Source: Pseudomonas sp. PGPPP3 (GTDB lineage: Bacteria; Pseudomonadota; Gammaproteobacteria; Pseudomonadales; Pseudomonadaceae). From it: a stretch of DNA of 9,595 bases. Position numbers and translations under genes: made by a program. This document shows, one piece after another, positions 6,616 to 9,595 of this stretch. The DNA lies in assembly GCA_002256055.1 (NCBI GenBank), contig NKIE01000044.1:2588-12182 (forward strand). The letters run 5' to 3'. The notes beneath the pieces are model-generated. The model searched no databases, had not been told where the DNA came from, and saw only the letters and a program-made list of their open reading frames with translations. Every line of letters starts with the position of its first letter. Position 1 is the stretch's first letter.

Positions 6616-7388
6616 ACGACTGGCAGCGGGCTGTTGAGGCTTACTTGCTTGGCGCTCAAGCGGAGCCGGATGCTGCCTTGCTCGCCAGCTTGGTGGGCAG
6701 CCTGAGCCTTTCGGTGACGCAGGGGCTTGGCATTTATCACCATGCTTATCGCGCCCGTTTGCTTGGCGTCATGCGCGAAGACTTTCCGGCCGTGCGCTAC
6801 TGGTTGGGCGATGAAGATTTTGCTGCCCTGGTGCAGGCTTATTTAGACGCTTGCCCATCGCAGCATTTCAGTTTGCGCTGGTTGGGTGAGCGCTTTGCCG
6901 GGTTTATCGCCCAGCACTATGCAACCACAGCGGCCGCACCGCTGGCGGAGTTGGCGCAGCTGGAGTGGGCGTTTACCTTGGCCTTTGATGCCTTGCCCGG
7001 TGAGCCCTTGAGCGTGGCGCAAATGGCCAGTTTACCGGCGAGCGCATGGCCGAGTTTGCAGGTGCAATTACTGCCCTGTGTGCACCGCTTGCCGTTGCAC
7101 TACAACAGCGTGGCACTTTGGCAGGCAGCCAAGGCCGAGGATGAATTTCCGCCCAGCGAAGGTTTGCCCGAGCCGACCCTGTGTTTGTTCTGGCGCCATC
7201 AACTGGTCTGCCACTACCGCAGCGTTGCCAGTGATGAAGCCGGCGCCTTGTTGGGTATGTGCGACGTCGGCTGGAACTTTGCCGAGCTCTGCGAGCAACT
7301 CACCGAGCAGGGTGAACTGGCTCCAACCAAGGCCGCCAGTTGGCTCAAACAATGGATCAGTGACGGCCTGCTGCAGCGCCGTGTTTAG
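6606..7388 (+). CDS. bufC: BufC / HvfC-type MNIO partner protein (DUF2063 N-terminal domain)
   Basis: Partner protein that in related RiPP systems helps the MNIO enzyme recognise the precursor, although older annotation called its N-terminal domain putative DNA-binding. The 260 residues are the normal length. The helical N-terminal domain is seen at about 1-105, with NDWQRAVEAYLLG, the conserved GIYHHAYRARLLGVMREDFPAV segment (42-63, written here in two overlapping motifs: YHHAYRARL and REDFPAV), LGDEDFAALVQAYL (67-80) and FSLRWLGERFAGF (88-100). A second alpha/beta domain follows, with AELAQLEWAFTLAFDA (114-129). No signal peptide is present. The ATG lies inside the end of bufB, giving a 10-nt overlap that suggests translational coupling. 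It ends the operon: the next gene is on the opposite strand and no DoxX gene follows. At least four TTA codons are present. DNA binding is not needed to explain it. Confidence 0.9.
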   Translation: MRLNDWQRAVEAYLLGAQAEPDAALLASLVGSLSLSVTQGLGIYHHAYRARLLGVMREDFPAVRYWLGDEDFAALVQAYLDACPSQHFSLRWLGERFAGFIAQHYATTAAAPLAELAQLEWAFTLAFDALPGEPLSVAQMASLPASAWPSLQVQLLPCVHRLPLHYNSVALWQAAKAEDEFPPSEGLPEPTLCLFWRHQLVCHYRSVASDEAGALLGMCDVGWNFAELCEQLTEQGELAPTKAASWLKQWISDGLLQRRV

Positions 7389-7524
7389 CGCGACTCACGC
7401 AGCTTGGTCAGTAGCGCTTCGTGGCGTTTGTGCGCGAGCGGCGGCGACCGGACTCGACCTGCAAAAAGCTGAATTGCTCGGCGCTCATGCGCAGGTAATA
7501 GGTGTTTCGCAGGAGGTTGCGCAT
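7385..7524 (-). pseudogene. Small ORF, unknown, possibly frameshifted
   Basis: ATG at 7524 has a strong AAAGGA site 5 nt upstream and opens a 38-codon frame that ends at TGA 7410-7408. The first ~29 residues look protein-like (MRNLLRNTYYLRMSAEQF, then FLQVESGRRR). After the arginine run in a GCC-repeat stretch near 7438, a different frame continues as a plausible helical sequence, AHKRHEALLTKLRESR, to TAA 7387-7385. A single-base change there would restore a protein of about 46 residues. That protein would end overlapping the bufC stop tail to tail. It starts 34 nt after the DUF2721 stop on the same strand and may be cotranscribed with it. I do not recognise the family. It may instead be a real 38-residue protein, or no gene at all. 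Confidence 0.4.
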
Positions 7525-7558
7525 CGAGGTCCTTTCGAGCGTTATGCGGATGACCGCT

Positions 7559-8032
7559 TTAGGGTTTCTGAATGGTATTCGTCAGGTCGAGAATCTGCTT
7601 GGCAGAGCTTTCCAGGGCGCTTGAGGCCACGCGGATCTCCTGGAGAAAACTCAACAGGGCCACGATAAAGCTGATCATGCTGATGACAAACAAGGCCGCT
7701 ACCGCATAGGTGGCGTTGAAGCCCATTAGCTCGCTGATAAACAGCAAGGCGATCACTGTGCAGATCAGCAGGGCGGTCAGGGTGCACAGGTTGATCGCAC
7801 GGTTACACAGCACCGTGCGGCGGAACAGGGTGAACAGTTCGGTGCGTGGCTGCGAGGAGCGTGCTGGGTTTTCGAGGATAAAGGTTTCGAGCTTGCGGGT
7901 ACGGTCGACCACGCGCGACAGGCGATTGATCAACACTGACAGCATGGTACTCAGCGCAGTGAGTAAAAACACCGGGGCGACGGCCAGCTGAATAACGTGG
8001 GCCAGTTCGGGAATGCTGCTTTCAGGAAACAT
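7559..8032 (-). CDS. DUF2721 membrane protein
   Basis: Inner-membrane protein of 157 residues with the DUF2721 layout. A first hydrophobic segment lies at about 12-35 (VIQLAVAPVFLLTALSTMLS) and is followed directly by the conserved basic stretch NRLSRVVDRTRKLE (36-49). A hydrophilic section comes next, then two further membrane segments at about 80-102 and 106-130, with a C-terminal helical tail. The hydrophilic 50-75 region with several arginines is probably cytoplasmic. The family is widespread in Proteobacteria and has no established function. The ribosome site before ATG 8032 is weak (GAGA). A terminator-like hairpin lies only about 26 nt upstream of the start, so the gene either uses read-through from the transporter operon or has regulated leader transcription. 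The family call is good; the role is unknown. Confidence 0.8.
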   Translation of the reverse strand: MFPESSIPELAHVIQLAVAPVFLLTALSTMLSVLINRLSRVVDRTRKLETFILENPARSSQPRTELFTLFRRTVLCNRAINLCTLTALLICTVIALLFISELMGFNATYAVAALFVISMISFIVALLSFLQEIRVASSALESSAKQILDLTNTIQKP

Positions 8033-8057
8033 CGGCGTCTCTCGTCAGGTGCGGAGT

Positions 8058-8082
8058 AAAAACCTGGCGATTTTGCGCCAAG
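8058..8082 (-). terminator. Rho-independent terminator after the metal transporter operon
   Basis: On the minus strand a 7-bp stem with one G·U pair (8082-8076 with 8069-8063) and a 6-nt loop CAAAAT is followed directly by five T residues (8062-8058). This is the clearest intrinsic terminator in the window. It lies about 90 nt past the binding-protein stop and 26 nt before the DUF2721 start codon. Confidence 0.65.
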
Positions 8083-8114
8083 CCTGGCGGCGACGCCATG
8101 CCTGCTGAGCCCGC

Positions 8115-8150
8115 GCCTCGCGTCAGAATATGTGCAGTAGCCGTGTCTGT
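8115..8150 (-). promoter_or_regulatory. Weak candidate promoter upstream of the DUF2721 gene
   Basis: On the minus strand TCGACA (5 of 6 matches to -35) and CATATT (4 of 6 to -10) are 18 bases apart, in the gap between the transporter and the DUF2721 gene. A transcript from here would pass through the terminator hairpin before reaching the gene. The match is modest and coordinates are approximate. Confidence 0.25.
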
Positions 8151-8169
8151 TGTCGATCACGCCAAAGGT

Positions 8170-9042
8170 TCATGGTTCGAGCACGGCCATCAGGGTATCG
8201 AGGTTGTGCTGGAACATTCCCAGGTAAGTGCTGGCTGGGCCGCTGGCTGCCAGGGCGTCGGAGTACAGGGTTCCGCCAACCTTGGCGCCGGCCTCGTCGG
8301 CGATCTGCTTGATCAGGCGCGGGTCACGGATGTTCTCCACAAACACCGCACGCACCCCTTCACTGCGCAATTGCCGGATCAGGCGGGCGACTTCGGCCGC
8401 GGAGGGTTCGTCGCTGGTGGACAGCCCTTGTGGGGCGATGAACTGCAGCTGCCAGGCCTGGCCGAAATAGCCGAAGGCGTCATGGCTGGTGACCACTTTG
8501 CGCTGGCTTGCCGACAGGCTGTTGAGCTGGCGGTTGGCCTGTTCGCGCAGTACTTGCAGGCGCACCAGGTAGGCGTCGCGACGTGCGGTGTAATCGGCGC
8601 TGTTGCTGGGGTCGAGTTGGCTCAAGGCCTTGGCGATATTGCGCACATAGATTTCAGCATTGCTCAGGCTTTGCCAGGCGTGTGGGTCGGGGACGCTGTG
8701 GCCGTGCTCGATGAGCTGCAATGGCAGTACTCCTGCGCTGGCATCAATGCGCGTGCCGCGTGCTTCGCTGCTGTCCAGTAGACGCTCCAGCCAGGGCTCA
8801 AAACCGAGGCCATTGGCGATGATCAAGTCGGCCTTGAGTAGCGCCTTGGCATTCTCCGGGCTGGGCTCGAAGACGTGCGCATCCTCGTCGGCACCGACCA
8901 GGTTCACCAGCTCAATGTGTTTGCCGCCGATCGCTTGGGTCAGGTCGGCGAGGATGCTGAAGCTGGTGACCACCTGGGGTTTGTCGGCGGCGTGCAGGCT
9001 TAGCGGCAGGAGTAGGGCGAGTGCGGCAAGCAGGGGGCGCAT
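8170..9042 (-). CDS. Metal (zinc/manganese) ABC transporter substrate-binding protein, AztC-like
   Basis: Periplasmic cluster A-I binding protein that captures a divalent metal, probably Zn(II), and hands it to the ABC permease encoded just upstream. It has 290 residues with a signal peptide at about 1-18 (RPLLAALALLLPLSLHA, cut before ADK) and no lipobox cysteine. The four typical metal ligands are visible: His56 in DAHVFEP, His121 in PDPHAW, His187 in TSHDAFGYF and Asp262 in LYSDAL. The long His/Asp-rich loop of classical ZnuA is absent; only a short HGH occurs at 113-115. That and the C-terminal SDALAASGPASTYLGMF segment fit the AztC type better. ATG 9042 is used because AAGGA, overlapping the permease stop, lies 8 nt upstream and the signal peptide starts there. 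Manganese cannot be excluded. Confidence 0.88.
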   Translation of the reverse strand: MRPLLAALALLLPLSLHAADKPQVVTSFSILADLTQAIGGKHIELVNLVGADEDAHVFEPSPENAKALLKADLIIANGLGFEPWLERLLDSSEARGTRIDASAGVLPLQLIEHGHSVPDPHAWQSLSNAEIYVRNIAKALSQLDPSNSADYTARRDAYLVRLQVLREQANRQLNSLSASQRKVVTSHDAFGYFGQAWQLQFIAPQGLSTSDEPSAAEVARLIRQLRSEGVRAVFVENIRDPRLIKQIADEAGAKVGGTLYSDALAASGPASTYLGMFQHNLDTLMAVLEP

Positions 9043-9053
9043 GGGTGCAATCC

Positions 9054-9595
9054 TTAGAGGGCGGAGGGAATGGGGGGCGTGCGCAGCAGGCCGTGCACCG
9101 GGCCGGCGATCACCGAGAACACATAGGCAGCACCGGCCAGCAAAATGATGCAGGGGCCGCTGGGCAGGTTGGCGTAGTAGGACAGCAGCAAACCGAGCCA
9201 CACGCAGACGCCGCCAAGCAGCGCGGCGATGAGCAGTAGCACCGGCAGTTGGCGAGTCCAGAAGCGTGCGGCGGCGGCCGGCAGCATCATCAGTCCAACC
9301 ACCATCAGCGCACCGATGGCCTGAAAACCGATGACCAGATTGAGCACCACCAGGGTTAGAAACAGCCCATAGGCCAGCGGCCCGAAGCGGCTGACGCTGC
9401 GTAAAAACAGCGGGGCGAAGCTGTCCAGCGCCAGGGCGCGATAAATCAGCGTCAGGCCGAGCAGGCTGCCACTGGCTACCAGCAGCATGCCGTTGAGGGT
9501 CGCGCCATCCACCGCCAGCGCTGAGCCGAACAGCAGATGGACTAAATCCAGTTTGCGCCCTGCAAGGCCCAGCAAGAGCACGCCGCCGGCCAACG
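9054..9595 (-). CDS. Metal ABC transporter permease, ABC-3 family (start beyond window)
   Basis: Inner-membrane permease of the ZnuB/AztB type that forms the metal channel and works with the binding protein encoded 11 nt downstream. About 179 C-terminal residues are visible; the family length is near 280-300, so the N-terminal third is missing and the TTG at 9593 is internal. Several hydrophobic helices can be seen, and the ABC-3 signature region LNLVIGFQAIGALMVVGL is recognisable, followed by MMLPAAAARFW. The C-terminus holds two more helices, including LGLLLSYYANLPSGP, typical of this family. The stop TAA overlaps the ribosome site of the binding-protein gene, so the two are one operon. The ATPase gene and any Zur-controlled promoter would lie beyond base 9595. 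Confidence 0.9.
   Translation of the reverse strand, partial: LAGGVLLLGLAGRKLDLVHLLFGSALAVDGATLNGMLLVASGSLLGLTLIYRALALDSFAPLFLRSVSRFGPLAYGLFLTLVVLNLVIGFQAIGALMVVGLMMLPAAAARFWTRQLPVLLLIAALLGGVCVWLGLLLSYYANLPSGPCIILLAGAAYVFSVIAGPVHGLLRTPPIPSAL

Noticed and set aside
7078..7668. 196-codon plus-strand ORF overlapping bufC and the following convergent genes
   Set aside because: Out of frame with bufC, crosses the gene boundary and lacks any protein-like motif.
8098..8781. 227-codon plus-strand ORF opposite the metal-binding protein gene
   Set aside because: Antisense shadow of a gene with clear signal peptide and metal ligands; no domain of its own.

Overview
The window looks like a gammaproteobacterial chromosome, most likely a Pseudomonas or close relative. 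The basis is the glmR (DeoR-type regulator)–glmS order, the G/C-rich codon use, and the particular mix of small conserved families (DUF1330, DUF1272, DUF2721, ArfB). No database search was possible, so the genus is an inference. Both ends cut through genes.

Layout. (1) Bases 1-2546, plus strand: the 3' part of a DeoR-family regulator (glmR), then glmS. The glmS 3' end is the standard Tn7 attachment target, and it looks unoccupied here. (2) 2736-3161, plus: a DUF1330 protein with its own terminator. (3) 3405-4521, minus: a class I glutamine amidotransferase-like enzyme, and downstream of it a small cysteine-rich DUF1272 protein with a good sigma70-type promoter. (4) 4825-5238, minus: the ribosome-rescue hydrolase ArfB. 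(5) 5453-7388, plus: a three-gene bufferin operon, bufA-bufB-bufC. It comprises a secreted six-cysteine peptide precursor, an MNIO (DUF692) iron enzyme that modifies cysteines, and the partner protein BufC. (6) 7385-7524, minus: a small, possibly frameshifted ORF, and 7559-8032, minus: a DUF2721 membrane protein. (7) 8170-9595, minus: a metal ABC transporter, with the end of the permease followed by the periplasmic binding protein, which is of the zinc/AztC type without a long His-rich loop.

The most interesting part is the bufferin operon. These operons make post-translationally modified peptides (RiPPs) whose cysteines are converted by the MNIO enzyme, and they have been linked to copper buffering in the periplasm. 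Here the operon has two RNA-level structures that appear to be unexplained: a long imperfect hairpin in the bufA leader (5385-5425), and an 11-bp stem with a 3-nt loop between bufA and bufB (5719-5743). Together they could set a high precursor-to-enzyme ratio. bufB and bufC overlap by 10 nt and are probably translationally coupled. The DoxX and sigma/anti-sigma genes often found with such operons are not adjacent. A metal ABC transporter lies about 0.8 kb away on the other strand, so the right half of the window is largely concerned with metals.
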